From DASUPK01 sp963801055 (GTDB lineage: Bacteria > Actinomycetota > Thermoleophilia > Solirubrobacterales > 70-9), in the NCBI GenBank assembly GCA_963801055.1, contig CAWDDE010000008.1:124001-188000 (forward strand): 64,000 nt of DNA. The letters run 5' to 3'. This document shows positions 44,570-53,621 of the stretch, in pieces. The notes below the pieces were generated by a model, which saw only the letters and a list, made by a program, of their open reading frames with translations, was not told the DNA's origin and did not search any database. Position numbers and translations under genes: made by a program. The number at the start of each line of letters is the position of its first letter. Within the stretch, counting starts at the first letter, position 1.

Positions 44570-45963
44570 GAGTCCTCGCCCTCGCTCGATTCCTTCGCCT
44601 TCTTCGCCGCGTAGCCCTCGACGTTCTTCTGCTCCGCCCGCGAGATGCCCAGCGCTCCGGGCGGAACGTCCTCGGTGATCACCGAACCGGCCCCAGTGTA
44701 TGCCTCGTCGCCGACTTGTACGGGAGCCACGAACGTGGTGTCAACCCCGGTATGAACGTTCTTCCCGATCTTGGTGCGATTTTTGTTTCGGCCGTCGTAG
44801 TTCGCGGTCACAGTGGTCGCTCCGAGGTTGCTTTCCTCCCCCACCTCCGCGTCGCCGATGTAGGAGAGATGGGGCACCTTGGCGCCCGCGCCGATCCTGG
44901 AGTTCTTGATCTCGACGAATGTCCCCGCCTTGGCGCCCTCGCCGAGGCGGGCGTCGGGGCGGAGGTAGGCGAAGGGGCCGACCGTCGCCTCGTTCGCGAC
45001 CTCGCACCCGAAGAGGTAGGAGTGGACGACGAGGGTGCGCTCGCCCACCTGCGAGTCGACCAACGTCGTCATCGGGCCGATCGTGCTGCCCGCGCCGATG
45101 CTGGAACCACCGCGCAGCGTCGTCCCGGGGAGGATCGTCGCGTCTGCGGCGATCTCGACGTCGGCATCGATCCAGGTGGCGCCCGGGTCCTCGATCGTGA
45201 CCCCGGCGCGCATGTGGCCGACCATGATCCGCCTGCGCGCCTCCTGGGCGACTCGGGCGAGGTCGGCGCGGTCGTTGATCCCGAGATTCACTCCCAGATC
45301 GGGGGCGCGGTAGGCGGAGACGCGGAGTCCCGATTCGCGGAGCATCGGCAGGACATCCCCGAGGTAGTACTCGCCCTGCGCGTTGTCGTTGGTGAGGCGC
45401 TCGAGCGCCTCGGCCAGCCTTGCGCCGGCGAAGGCGTAGGTCCCGGCGTTCACCTCTTTGATCGCGAGCTCCTCCGGTGTTGCGTCACCGGGCGTCTTGG
45501 CCTCGGCGATGCGCTCGATCTCCCCGTCCGCGCCGCGAACGATCCGCCCGTAGGAGCCGGGATCGTCCATCTCTGTCGTCATCACCGTTGCGGCAGCGTC
45601 GGTATCGCGGTGGGTCGCGATCAGCTCGCCGATGATCTCCGCCGAGACGAGCGGGTGGTCGCCGGAGAGGATGAGCACGGTGTCCGACGAGCGGACCACG
45701 TCGGCCGCGGCGCGCAGGGCGCCGCCGGTGCCATCGGGCTCCGGTTGGACGATCGTCTCGGTGCCGTTGGGCAAGGCGGCCGAGAGGTCCCGATCCGGTG
45801 AGACGATCGCGCAGATCCGGCCGGCGCCGGCCTCGCGAGCGGCGAGTATCGGCCAGGCGACCATCGGGCGCCCGCAGATCTCGTGCATGACCTTGGGCAC
45901 GGCCGAGCGCATGCGGGTGCCCTGGCCTGCGGCCATGATCAGGGCCGTCGGGGCGGCGTTCAC
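44566..45963 (-). CDS. glmU: Bifunctional UDP-N-acetylglucosamine pyrophosphorylase / glucosamine-1-phosphate N-acetyltransferase
   Basis: GTG 45963 (VNAAPTALIMAAGQGTRMRS) is preferred to a GTG 16 codons upstream, because the family begins just before the nucleotidyl loop AAGQGTRM...PKVMHEICGRPM. Also seen: EPDGTGGALRAAADVV, LSGDHPLVSAEIIGEL, KEVNAGTYAF, the left-handed beta-helix (TILPGTTLRGGSSIGAGSTI, GPFAYLRPDARLGEGAKAGT, FVEIKNSRIGAGAKVPHLSY) and NLGATTVTANYDGRNKNRTK. 465 residues, intact. It makes UDP-GlcNAc for peptidoglycan. Upstream AATCCGGTACGGATT (about 45978-45992) is a 15-bp dyad. Confidence 0.96.
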   Translation of the reverse strand: MNAAPTALIMAAGQGTRMRSAVPKVMHEICGRPMVAWPILAAREAGAGRICAIVSPDRDLSAALPNGTETIVQPEPDGTGGALRAAADVVRSSDTVLILSGDHPLVSAEIIGELIATHRDTDAAATVMTTEMDDPGSYGRIVRGADGEIERIAEAKTPGDATPEELAIKEVNAGTYAFAGARLAEALERLTNDNAQGEYYLGDVLPMLRESGLRVSAYRAPDLGVNLGINDRADLARVAQEARRRIMVGHMRAGVTIEDPGATWIDADVEIAADATILPGTTLRGGSSIGAGSTIGPMTTLVDSQVGERTLVVHSYLFGCEVANEATVGPFAYLRPDARLGEGAKAGTFVEIKNSRIGAGAKVPHLSYIGDAEVGEESNLGATTVTANYDGRNKNRTKIGKNVHTGVDTTFVAPVQVGDEAYTGAGSVITEDVPPGALGISRAEQKNVEGYAAKKAKESSEGEDS

Positions 45964-46067
45964 CCCGAAATCGTAATCCGGTACGGATTGCGGGGGCGGG
46001 CGCCCCGCCACCGGATGGGCCGGATCATGACCCTGGCCGCGATCGCGCGGGCCTAGACTGGCTCCGA

Positions 46068-46140
46068 TCCGGGGTGGTGTACGCGGCTAGCACGCCTGGT
46101 TTTGGTCCAGGAAGAGGGGGTTCGACTCCTCCCCCCGGAA
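46068..46140 (+). tRNA. tRNA-Gln (anticodon UUG)
   Basis: A 73-nt cloverleaf: acceptor TCCGGGG/CCCCGGA, D arm GTGTACGCGGCTAGCAC, anticodon arm CCTGGTTTTGGTCCAGG with anticodon TTG, T arm GGGGGTTCGACTCCTCC (one G-T pair), discriminator A. The D arm and T loop match glutamine tRNAs. CCA is not encoded. A TAGACT box lies 9 bp upstream (46054-46059) and may be the -10 element. Confidence 0.95.
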
Positions 46141-46154
46141 CTTCCGGCCAGGCC

Positions 46155-47432
46155 CTATTCGGACTCGGGCTGAGGTACTCGGCCGCCCTCGGTCCCCGGC
46201 TCCCTGGCGGGACCAATCGGCGGGGCGATCCCGAGAACCCGCATCGCCTTCAACCCCAGACCGAGCTTCTCCCGGCCCTCGGTGGAGGTCACGTCGTGGC
46301 CGCAGAGCTCACGGGCTCGTTCGAGCCGGTAGCGGATCGTGTGGCGGTGGGTGAACAGCTGCTGCGCGGTCGCGGCCACGTTCCCGTCGTTCTCCAGATA
46401 TGTCTCGACCGTGCCCACCAACTCGGTCTCGTACTGCTCGTCGTACGCGACCAGCGGCTCCACCGTCTCCGAGTAGAAGCGCTCCAGCTCCGCCGGGTCC
46501 TCGCTCATCGCGGGCAGCAGGAGCCGGTAGGCGCCGGTGTCCTCGAAGGCGAGCACCCGCGCCCCCTCGGCCTCGCCGACGTTCGCGGCGAGCAGCGCCT
46601 CCTGCCCGGCCCGGTAGAGGTCCGCGGGGTCCACGGCGAGCCGGCTCCGGGCGACGCTGATCGAGAACCCGCTCAATCCCTCCTCCAACTCCCGGGCGAG
46701 CGCATCCGACGCGCGGGCGAGGCGCTCGTCGCCGTCCGCCGGCACCACCGCCACCACCTCGGCACCCTCGCCTTCCTGATTCCCCTCGGCCGCAAGGGCG
46801 CCGGCGCTCACCGCCCTCACCGCGCGCAGTGCGATCGCCAGCACTCGGGATCGCCACTCGCCGGTCTGCGCCACGTGCGGCACGGCGCGTGCGATGACCA
46901 CCCCTGTCCCGCTGGTCAGATCACTGCCCAGCTCCGCGGCGCGCGCCTCGATGTCGCCCCGGTCGGTGATCTTTCGGTCGAACAGCGCCTGGACGAAGTC
47001 GCCTGCGGCCTCCTCGGTCGCCCACTCGGGCGAGCGGGAGCGCTCCAACTCGAGCCCGACCAGGGTGCTGACCATGCGTAGCAGAGCGGCATCGGGCTCG
47101 TCCTCGCCGCGGGGCCGCCAGCGGAGCTCGCCGACGGAGGCGTCCGCCACCCGGAGCTCCACGGTCTCAACGCCTCTGCCCCCGGCGAGCAGCTTCTTCT
47201 CCTCGTCGGGGGAGGCGGCGGCGACCGCGAGCACGTTGCTCGCCCGGTCGATCAGGGCGACGCTGGCGTCCAGCGCACGTCCGGCGGCGCGGGCCACGGC
47301 GGGCATGCCTGCGCCCGACTCGATCGCCGCCGGAGAGCTCCTCGAGGCTGCCCGGGTCAGCGTGGCGCTCGTTATGCGGGGGTTGATGCGAGGGCGCTCC
47401 GCCAGGAGCGACCCGTTTTGATGTCGGCGCAA
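46155..47432 (-). CDS. PucR/CdaR-type helix-turn-helix transcriptional regulator
   Basis: The sensor half reads IESGAGMPAVARAAGRALDA, SVALIDRASNVLAVAAASPD, TLVGLELERSRSPEWATEEA; the GGDEF-like middle FSISVARSRLAVDPADLYRA, GQEALLAANVGEAEGARVLA. The C-terminal PucR HTH is TELVGTVETYLENDGNVAAT, AQQLFTHRHTIRYRLERARE, LCGHDVTSTEGREKLGLGLK, diagnostic of the family. TTG 47432 opens the frame, but one or two base errors near 47340 blur the N terminus (GSLEELSGG appears in the next frame). Ligand and target genes are unknown. It ends 15 nt after the tRNA-Gln, converging on it. Confidence 0.85.
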   Translation of the reverse strand: MRRHQNGSLLAERPRINPRITSATLTRAASRSSPAAIESGAGMPAVARAAGRALDASVALIDRASNVLAVAAASPDEEKKLLAGGRGVETVELRVADASVGELRWRPRGEDEPDAALLRMVSTLVGLELERSRSPEWATEEAAGDFVQALFDRKITDRGDIEARAAELGSDLTSGTGVVIARAVPHVAQTGEWRSRVLAIALRAVRAVSAGALAAEGNQEGEGAEVVAVVPADGDERLARASDALARELEEGLSGFSISVARSRLAVDPADLYRAGQEALLAANVGEAEGARVLAFEDTGAYRLLLPAMSEDPAELERFYSETVEPLVAYDEQYETELVGTVETYLENDGNVAATAQQLFTHRHTIRYRLERARELCGHDVTSTEGREKLGLGLKAMRVLGIAPPIGPAREPGTEGGRVPQPESE

Positions 47433-47496
47433 CCCGTTTCGAGCTGGTCTCCTTTGCGTTCATTCCGACATTTTGCCCGGAACGAGCTGGAGACCC

Positions 47497-47760
47497 CTAA
47501 ATCCAGGTGGAGATCTCGTCCCAATTCAGGAAGATCACGACCCCGATCACGAGCCCGATCAGCACCAGCGCGGCGAGCACGAATAGCGAGAGCATCCCCG
47601 CGACGAGCTTCTCCCAGGCGCGCCCGTAGGAGCCGAGGGCGGGAACCAGGATCAGGCCGACGAACGCGCACACGGAGAGAAACCCGGCGATGCCGAAGAG
47701 GTAGTACTCAGTCCCCAACGCCAGCACCGGCATCAGGATCGAGCTCAGGGGCGCGCCCAT
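47497..47760 (-). CDS. Small three-helix membrane protein
   Basis: ATG 47760 starts GAPLSSILMPVLALGTEYYL. Membrane segments are YYLFGIAGFLSVCAFVGLIL and MLSLFVLAALVLIGLVIGVV, IFLNWDEISTWI at the end; 87 residues. The family is not recognised. It overlaps the end of the DedA-PAP2 gene by about 53 nt. Downstream (47420-47494) nested inverted repeats GGTCTCC/GGAGACC and ATGTCGG/CCGACAT lie between this stop and the regulator's start. Confidence 0.6.
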   Translation of the reverse strand: MGAPLSSILMPVLALGTEYYLFGIAGFLSVCAFVGLILVPALGSYGRAWEKLVAGMLSLFVLAALVLIGLVIGVVIFLNWDEISTWI

Positions 47761-49233
47761 GGCGCCGCGGATTGTCGCGAATGTGGGCGACCACAAGCAC
47801 CACGACGGCGACCGCCGAGAAGCAGGAGAACCCGAGAGCCCACGCACTCGACACATCGCTCAGCCAGTGGACCCGGAGGTAGACGCGCGTCAGGCCGATC
47901 AGCACGGTGAGCACGATGCCGGCTGCGATCACCATGCTCCGGCGCGTGATCCCCGGGACCACCCTCAACGCGAGGGTGACCGCGAGCCAGGTGTAGACGG
48001 TCGCCTGGGCGGCGTGCCCGCTGGGAAAGGCCGAGCCACCGACAGAGATGACCGGGTCCGGCGGGCGCGGCCGATCGGTCCACCCCTTGATCTCGGGCAC
48101 GAGCGCGACGGTCAAGGTCATCCCGATGACGAGGGCCCAGAACTCCATCCACCGCCGCCAGGCCGCGAGCGCGATCGCCGCCAGGACGGCGATCGGGATG
48201 GTCACCCACCCCGATCCCAGCGTCGTGAGCACCTTTGCGACGTCCGTGAGCCAGTCCGCCTGCAGGTCGTGGGCCATGTCGTATGCCGTCTGGTCGCCCG
48301 GCGTCGGCCCCGGATCTCCGACCACCACCGACCAGTAGGCGATCAGCACGAAGAGGCCGACCGACAGCACCGCCAGGAGAGTGGTGAACTCGAGCCCCAG
48401 CCCACCGGGCGTAAGCCTCCTGCCGAGGAAGGCGAACTGGGGCCGGAGCCGGCGCCCGAGCACGACCAGGATCGGCCGGAGCGCCCGCCTCTTCTCCATC
48501 TCGGCCACAACCCGGCGCCGGTTCTCCGGCTCGCGCAGGAACCGGTAGGCCACGACCAGCGCCACGACTACCCCGACGACGATCCCGAAGACGAGGAGAC
48601 CCTTCCCGACGATGTCCGTGACCGTGTTGAGGCTCCGCGCGAAGAAGTAGCCGATCAGGATCAGCGCGATCGACCACAGCCCGGTGCCGAGGATGCTGTA
48701 CGGAGCGAAGTTCCGGTAGGGCAACCGGCTGCTGCCCGCGATGAACGGTGCCAGCGCCCGGACCAGGCCGATGAAACGACCGATCAGGATCGTCCTCCCG
48801 CCGTAGCGAGCGAAATACCTCTCGACCGTCTGCGAGACGTTCGGGCGTGATCCTGAAGCGCTCGCCCGTGCCGGACCAGGAATTCCCGCCCGAGATGCGC
48901 GCCGAGCAGGAAGCTCACCGAATCCCCGGCGAAGGCCGAGACCCAGGTGACCGCGATGATCACCGGCAGCGAGATCTCTCCCTGGAAAGCGACCGCGCCC
49001 CCCAGCAACACCGTGAACTCTCCCGGCGCGACCAGCCCGACGAACGCGCCCGTCTCGAGGAAGGCGAGTCCGCCGACCAGCAGATAGGTCCAGGACCCGA
49101 GGCTTCTGGACAGGTCCTCGACCAGCTTGTCGAGGTTGATGCTCGGCAGCTGGTCCCGGAAGACGAAGAACGCGACGATCGCCGCCACGACCAATCCCCG
49201 AACGACCCATTTCCGGTTGATCCGCGCGCTCAC
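47708..49233 (-). CDS. DedA-PAP2 fusion membrane protein
   Basis: GTG 49233 overlaps the ispE stop (GTGA). The DedA half has FLETGAFVGLVAPGEFTVLL, GGAVAFQGEISLPVIIAVTW, AFAGDSVSFLLGAHLGREFL and, after a frame change near 48845, YFARYGGRTILIGRFIGLVR, ALAPFIAGSSRLPYRNFAPY. The PAP2 phosphatase half has the three motifs KGWTDRPRPPDP, FPSGHAAQATVY and RVYLRVHWLSDV. About 510 residues and 11-12 membrane helices. DedA proteins flip phospholipid or polyprenyl phosphates and PAP2 enzymes remove phosphates; the fusion could recycle a lipid carrier (inference). Confidence 0.88.
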
Positions 49234-50057
49234 GGGGACACGGGTCTCGTCGCCAGCACCCCGGGGAACCGGGCACGCAGCTCACCCGCCGCGGCGGCCG
49301 CTTCCTCCGCCGTCGGATAGAGGCCGAACGCCGTCGGGCCCGAACCGGTGACCATCGCATGTGCCGCACCGGCCTCCTCGAGCGCACGCAGCGCCTCCTC
49401 GATCTCGGGCTTCAGGGAGATCGCCGCCGGCTGCAGGTCGTTGACCAGATGCTCGCGGTAGGCGAGGGGCGAGCCACCCTCGTCCACGGCATCGCGCAGC
49501 CGACGGCGAATCGCCTCGAGCTCGGCTTCCCCCCTCGGCGAGCCGAGGCGATCGGCCTCGCGCGTAGACCGCGGCCGTGGCGAGGCCCTCGGGCTGCGGG
49601 ATCAGCACCACGCCGTGCTCGGCGGGGGCGCCACCGGCTCGATCACCTCTCCGGCGCCGGCCACCAGGCAGGGCCGGGGCTGAAGCTGCGAGGGGACGTC
49701 GGCGCCGATCTGAGCCGCGATCGACCGGAGTCCCTCGACCTCGCCGCGAGCGAGACGTAACACCGCTGCGGCGTCCGCGCTGCCTCCTCCGAGTCCCGCC
49801 GCAACCGGCACGCGCTTGCTGACCTCTATCCGCAGCCGGGGCCCATCCCAGCCGTGCTCGCGCAGGGCGGCGAGGGCCGTGGCGGTCAGATCGGGGGCCT
49901 CGATGCCCTCGCAGATCACCTCGTCCTCCTCCGACTCGCTGATGCGCAGCTCATCGGCGAGCTCGAGGGGCTCGAAGAGCGAGCGAATCTCGTGCAGCCC
50001 GTCTTCCCTTCGCGGGCCCACGTAGAGGCAGAGGTTGAGCTTGGCCGGAGCGAGCAT
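49230..50057 (-). CDS. ispE: 4-diphosphocytidyl-2-C-methyl-D-erythritol kinase
   Basis: ATG 50057 (LAPAKLNLCLYVGPRREDGL). GHMP kinase ATP loop KRVPVAAGLGGGSADAAAVL; after frame changes near 49620 and 49555 GVVLIPQPEGLATAAVYARA, LVNDLQPAAISLKPEIEEAL (as in IspE NDL-x), and VTGSGPTAFGLYPTAEE. About 276 residues. It phosphorylates CDP-ME in the non-mevalonate isoprenoid pathway. GTG 50083, overlapping the ksgA stop, is an alternative start if a base error is assumed between. Confidence 0.9.
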
Positions 50058-50081
50058 CCGTCCTGGGCAGCCGCGTCTCGC

Positions 50082-50894
50082 TCACAGCTCCGCTCCCTGC
50101 CTCGCGAGCGCCTCGGCGAGGCGCTCGAAGTCACCGGGCGAGAGGGTCTCGGCCCGAGCGTCCGCCGGCCGGCCGATCTCCTCGAGGGCTCGCTGGGCCG
50201 GGCTCGAGGGTCCCCGGACTGGCGAGCTCCAAAGATCGGGCCAGCGACTTGCGACGGTGGGCGAAGGATTGCGCGGACGAGCCTGGCGACCGACTCCGGC
50301 GCCCCCGGCCCGCTCCGGCGCAGCCGGAGCAGCGCCGACCCGACCCGAGGCCGCGGCACGAAGACGGCGGGGTCAACGGAACGAAGCATGGTCACCTCGC
50401 AGGCGAGCTGCACCATGCACGCTGGCCGACCCGTACTCGCGGCTCCCGGGCTCGGCCCGGAGGCGGTCCGCGATCTCGCGCTGGACCATCACCACCCAGC
50501 TCCCGATCGAGGGGAGCTCAAGGATCGTCCGGATCAGCAGCGGGGTGGCGATCGAGTAAGGCAGGTTGGCCACCATCTTGGTGGGAGCCGGGGCCAGATC
50601 CTGCAGCTCGACCCGCATCGCATCCCCCCAGACGAGGTTCACGTTGCCGGCGGCTTGCGCGAGCGGCTCGAGCTCATCCCGCATCCGCTCGTCGACCTCG
50701 ATGACGTGCAGGCAGGCGACGGCGGGCGCCAGTCGCTCCGTGAGCGCGCCGCCGCCTCCCCCCACCTCCAGGACGACGTCGGCGGGGTCGAGCTCGGCCT
50801 CGCGCACGATCGCGTCGAGCAGGTTGGGGTCCGCGAGGAAGTTCTGGCCGAGCCGGCGCGGCGAGCGCTCCGGCGGACGCGAGCCGGTCACCAC
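50082..50894 (-). CDS. ksgA: 16S rRNA (adenine1518/1519-N6)-dimethyltransferase KsgA
   Basis: GTG 50894 or 50891 overlaps the tatD stop. Start block RLGQNFLADPNLLDAIVREA, SAM motif VVLEVGGGGGALTERLAPAV, then NVNLVWGDAMRVEL and the catalytic motif MVANLPYSIATPLLIRTILE (NLPY). After a frame change near 50450 VQLACEVTMLRSVDPAVFVP, RPRVGSALLRL; a second one near 50265 leads to the end LARSLELASP, SPGDFERLAEALARQGAEL. About 270 residues. It dimethylates two adenines near the 3' end of 16S rRNA. Confidence 0.93.
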
Positions 50895-51659
50895 CCGAAG
50901 ACTCTCGCGGCGTTCGCCTCCACGGTTCGCTCGAGATCACCGTACGGAACGCCGCGGATCTCGGCGAGCCGCTCCGCCGTGGCCACCACGTTCGCGGGCT
51001 GGTTCCGCTTGCCCCGCACGGGCTGTGGGGCCAGGAACGGCGAGTCGGTCTCCACCAGCAGGCGGGCCTCGGGCACGAGCGCGGCCGCCTCGCGGATCGC
51101 GTCCGCCTTCGGATAGGTGAGGTTGCCCGCAAAGGAGCAGTACCAGCCGCGCTCGGCCGCCCGCTCCGCCCAGCCCTGGCCCGCGGAGAAGCAGTGGAGG
51201 ATCACCGCCACGCCCGTCGCCCTCGTTGGCGAGGGTGGCGAACGCCTCCGAGACGGCGTCCTCGGATCCATCCCGGTCGCGAAGGTGGACGACGAGCGGC
51301 TTGCCTGCGCGCCGCGCGATCGAGATCTGAGCCGAGAAGGCCCGCCGCTGATCCTCGGGATCGGCGCGGTCCCGGTAGAAGTCGAGCCCGGTCTCCCCGA
51401 CGGCGACGACACCCGGGCGCGAGCAGAGCTCCTCGATCCGCTCCGCCGCCTCCTCGTCGAACCCGCCTGCCCCGTTCGGATGGCGCCCGACGGCCGCAAA
51501 GACTTCATCGTGAATCCCAGCCGCGCGCACCACATCGGGGTTCGAGTCCTCGCCCAGACCGACGTCGAGGATGCGCCGAACGGCCGCCTCGCGGGCGGCC
51601 GCCAGCAGCTGCGCCTCATCCTGCTCGCAGAGGCCGAGGTGCGCGTGCGTGTCGACCAC
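50888..51659 (-). CDS. tatD: TatD-family metal-dependent DNase/hydrolase
   Basis: GTG 51659 starts VDTHAHLGLCEQDEAQLL with the HxH metal motif. Then FAAVGRHPNGAGGFDEE, VVAVGETGLDFYRDRADPED (Glu metal ligand), RRAFSAQISIARRAGKPLVV, HLRDRD. After a frame change near 51220 VILHCFSAGQGWAERAAERG, YCSFAGNLTYPKADAI, LLVETDSPFLAPQPVRGKRN (Asp). About 256 residues. It is a 3'-5' exonuclease/hydrolase family linked to DNA repair. The order metG-tatD-ksgA-ispE is conserved in many bacteria. Confidence 0.92.
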
Positions 51660-51676
51660 GGGCCGAGTCTATGAGC

Positions 51677-51701
51677 GACGGCTTCGCCATCAGATCGCGG
51701 C
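51677..51701. repeat. 25-bp exact repeat, copy 1
   Basis: GACGGCTTCGCCATCAGATC followed by GCGGC, in the 64-bp gap between metG and tatD. An identical copy in the same orientation lies at 54905-54929. GGCTTCGCC inside it can form a small hairpin. Confidence 0.65.
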
Positions 51702-51723
51702 TGGGAGACGAGCGGTGGGCGCG

Positions 51724-53223
51724 CTAGGCGAGTTCGAGCTTCGGGAAGAGCGGGGCGAGCTCGCCCAGTGATTGACCGCCGCCCCGGGAGCCGAACTCGG
51801 CCAGCTCGCGGCCGGACTCGCCGAGCACCTCGAGCAGCCGCGCGGTCGTCTCCGGCATGTAGGCGTGGAGCATGAGCGTCGTCACTCTCAGCCCCTCCGC
51901 CAGGCCATAGAGGACCGAATCCAGTCTCGCAGCAGCCGAGTCGTCCTTGGCCAGCTCCCACGGCTTCGTCTCCTCGACGTACTGGTTGAGCCGGCGGACG
52001 AGGCTCCAGATCTCCTCCAGGGCCTGGGTCAGCTCCGCGTCGTCGAGCAGCCCCCTGACGCGTTCGGGGGCGCCCTCGAATTCGCCGGCGAGCGTGTCCT
52101 CCGCCTCGGCGTCAGGAACCGCCTCCTCCCGGTAGCGGCCGATCATCGAGAGCACCCGGTTGGCGAGGTTGCCGTACTGGTCGGCCAGCTCCTTCTCGTA
52201 CCTCGCCTCGAACCCGGCGGGCGAGATCGAGCCGTCCTGGCCGAATGAGACCTCGCGGAAGCAGTAGAAGCGCAGCGGGTCGGCGCCGAACTTGTCGATC
52301 ACCTCATCGGGATCGAGCACGTTGCCGAGCGACTTGGACATCTTGTGTCCCTCCATCAGCAGGTAGCCGTGGATGAACATCCGCCGCGGTACCTCGATGT
52401 CGGCGGCCATCAGGAACGCCGGCCAGTAGACGGCGTGGAACTTGAGGATGTCCTTGGCCAGGATGTGGAACGGTGGCCAGAACTGCTCGGTCACGTCCTT
52501 CCCCTCGACCCCATAGCCGAGCGCCGTGTAGTAGTTGAGCAACGCGTCGAACCAGACGTAGATCACCTGGTCGGGGTCCCAGGGGACCGGCACGCCCCAC
52601 TTCAGCGTCGGGCGCGAGAGGGAGACGTCCTGCAGGCCATGCTTGATGAAGGCGAGCGCCTCGTTCTTGCGGAACTCAGGGATGACGAAGTCGGGCCGCT
52701 CCTGGTAGAGCTTCTCCAGGTCGTCCTGGAAGGCCGAGAGCCTGAAGAACCAGTTCTTCTGACTCTCGCGGGTGAGCGGGATCTTGTGGATCGGGCAGGT
52801 GTTATCCGGCCCCAGCTCCGACTCCGTCTTGAAGTCCGCGCAGCGCGGGCAGTACCAGCCCTCATAGATTCCCTCGTAGACGTGGCCGTTGTCGTAGACG
52901 CGCTGGACGATCTCCTGGACCCGCTTCATGTGGCCCTCGTCAGTGGTGCGAATGAAGAAGTCGTTGGAGGCGTTGATCTTGGCCGCCATCTCCTTGAACC
53001 GGGGCGCGAGCCGGTCGCCCAGCTCGCGTGGTGTAACGCCCTCGGCCTCGGCCTGCTGCGCCACCGGCTCGCCGTGCTCATCGGTTCCGGTGAGGAAGAA
53101 GACGTCCTCGCCACGCTGCCGGTGGTGCCGGGCGAGGATGTCGGCGGCGATCGTCGAGTAGGCGTGGCCCAGATGGGGCTCGCCGTTGACGTAGTAGATC
53201 GGGGTGGTGACGTAGAAGCTCAC
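51724..53223 (-). CDS. metG: Methionyl-tRNA synthetase
   Basis: A 499-residue intact frame from ATG 53223. HIGH-type motif TPIYYVNGEPHLGHAYSTIA at the N terminus; zinc knuckle YCPRCADFK...CPIH near residue 125-145; VIYVWFDALLNYYTALGYG; KMSKS loop LLMEGHKMSKSLGNVLDPDE near residue 295; anticodon-binding helices with LNQYVEETKPWELAKDD. It has no C-terminal tRNA-binding EMAP-like domain, as usual for short MetRS. It charges initiator and elongator tRNA-Met. Confidence 0.97.
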   Translation of the reverse strand: MSFYVTTPIYYVNGEPHLGHAYSTIAADILARHHRQRGEDVFFLTGTDEHGEPVAQQAEAEGVTPRELGDRLAPRFKEMAAKINASNDFFIRTTDEGHMKRVQEIVQRVYDNGHVYEGIYEGWYCPRCADFKTESELGPDNTCPIHKIPLTRESQKNWFFRLSAFQDDLEKLYQERPDFVIPEFRKNEALAFIKHGLQDVSLSRPTLKWGVPVPWDPDQVIYVWFDALLNYYTALGYGVEGKDVTEQFWPPFHILAKDILKFHAVYWPAFLMAADIEVPRRMFIHGYLLMEGHKMSKSLGNVLDPDEVIDKFGADPLRFYCFREVSFGQDGSISPAGFEARYEKELADQYGNLANRVLSMIGRYREEAVPDAEAEDTLAGEFEGAPERVRGLLDDAELTQALEEIWSLVRRLNQYVEETKPWELAKDDSAAARLDSVLYGLAEGLRVTTLMLHAYMPETTARLLEVLGESGRELAEFGSRGGGQSLGELAPLFPKLELA

Positions 53224-53238
53224 GAGGAGTGAGCCTAC

Positions 53239-53505
53239 TTAGAGCAGCTTCTCCTGCCCCTTCGCGCCGCGACGGCGCCGCCGTGGGATGCCCGCGGCCT
53301 CGGTGAGGGCCGCCTCGACGTCGGCGAGGATCGCTCGCTCCGAGCGCGAGGCCACGATCGGCTCCGCCATGTCGTCGACGTGCACGTAGGTGCGCCGCCC
53401 CTCGCCCCGCTCCTTGGGATCGAGTGGGACGAGGGCATAGATGCGATCCGCCCGGGCGAATTTCCCGTAGCCGAGCGAAATCATGCGTGGCTCGCGCTTG
53501 GCCAT
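53239..53505 (-). CDS. DUF370/RemA-like small regulator
   Basis: An 88-residue intact frame from ATG 53505. MISLGYGKFARADRIYALVP matches the start of DUF370 proteins (RemA: short beta strand, xxGFGNxVxANRI), followed by TYVHVDDMAEPIVASRSERA, ILADVEAAL and a basic tail RRRRRGAKGQ. RemA of Bacillus is a DNA-binding activator of matrix genes; a regulatory role here is inference. It is 15 nt upstream of metG on the same strand. Confidence 0.65.
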   Translation of the reverse strand: MAKREPRMISLGYGKFARADRIYALVPLDPKERGEGRRTYVHVDDMAEPIVASRSERAILADVEAALTEAAGIPRRRRRGAKGQEKLL

Positions 53506-53581
53506 ATCGCTGCGCCCAAGTTAGCGCCGCAACCGGTCGATCGGCGGGCTGTCCGGTTAGTGCGCTCTTGATACGGGAATT

Positions 53582-53594
53582 AGGGGTTTCCCCT
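53582..53594. promoter_or_regulatory. Short dyad upstream of the beta-propeller gene
   Basis: AGGGGTTTCCCCT is a perfect 5-bp inverted repeat with 3-bp loop 27 bp before ATG 53622, in the 116-bp gap after the divergent RemA-like gene. It could be an operator or the leader hairpin; evidence is symmetry only. Confidence 0.25.
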
Positions 53595-53621
53595 TAGATC
53601 TGCGCCTCGAACCCGCGGGGA

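Noticed and set aside
47420..47494. Nested inverted repeats as a Rho-independent terminator
   Set aside because: Arms are only 7 bp with loops over 35 bp and there is no T-run. It is noted under the small membrane protein but not called a terminator.
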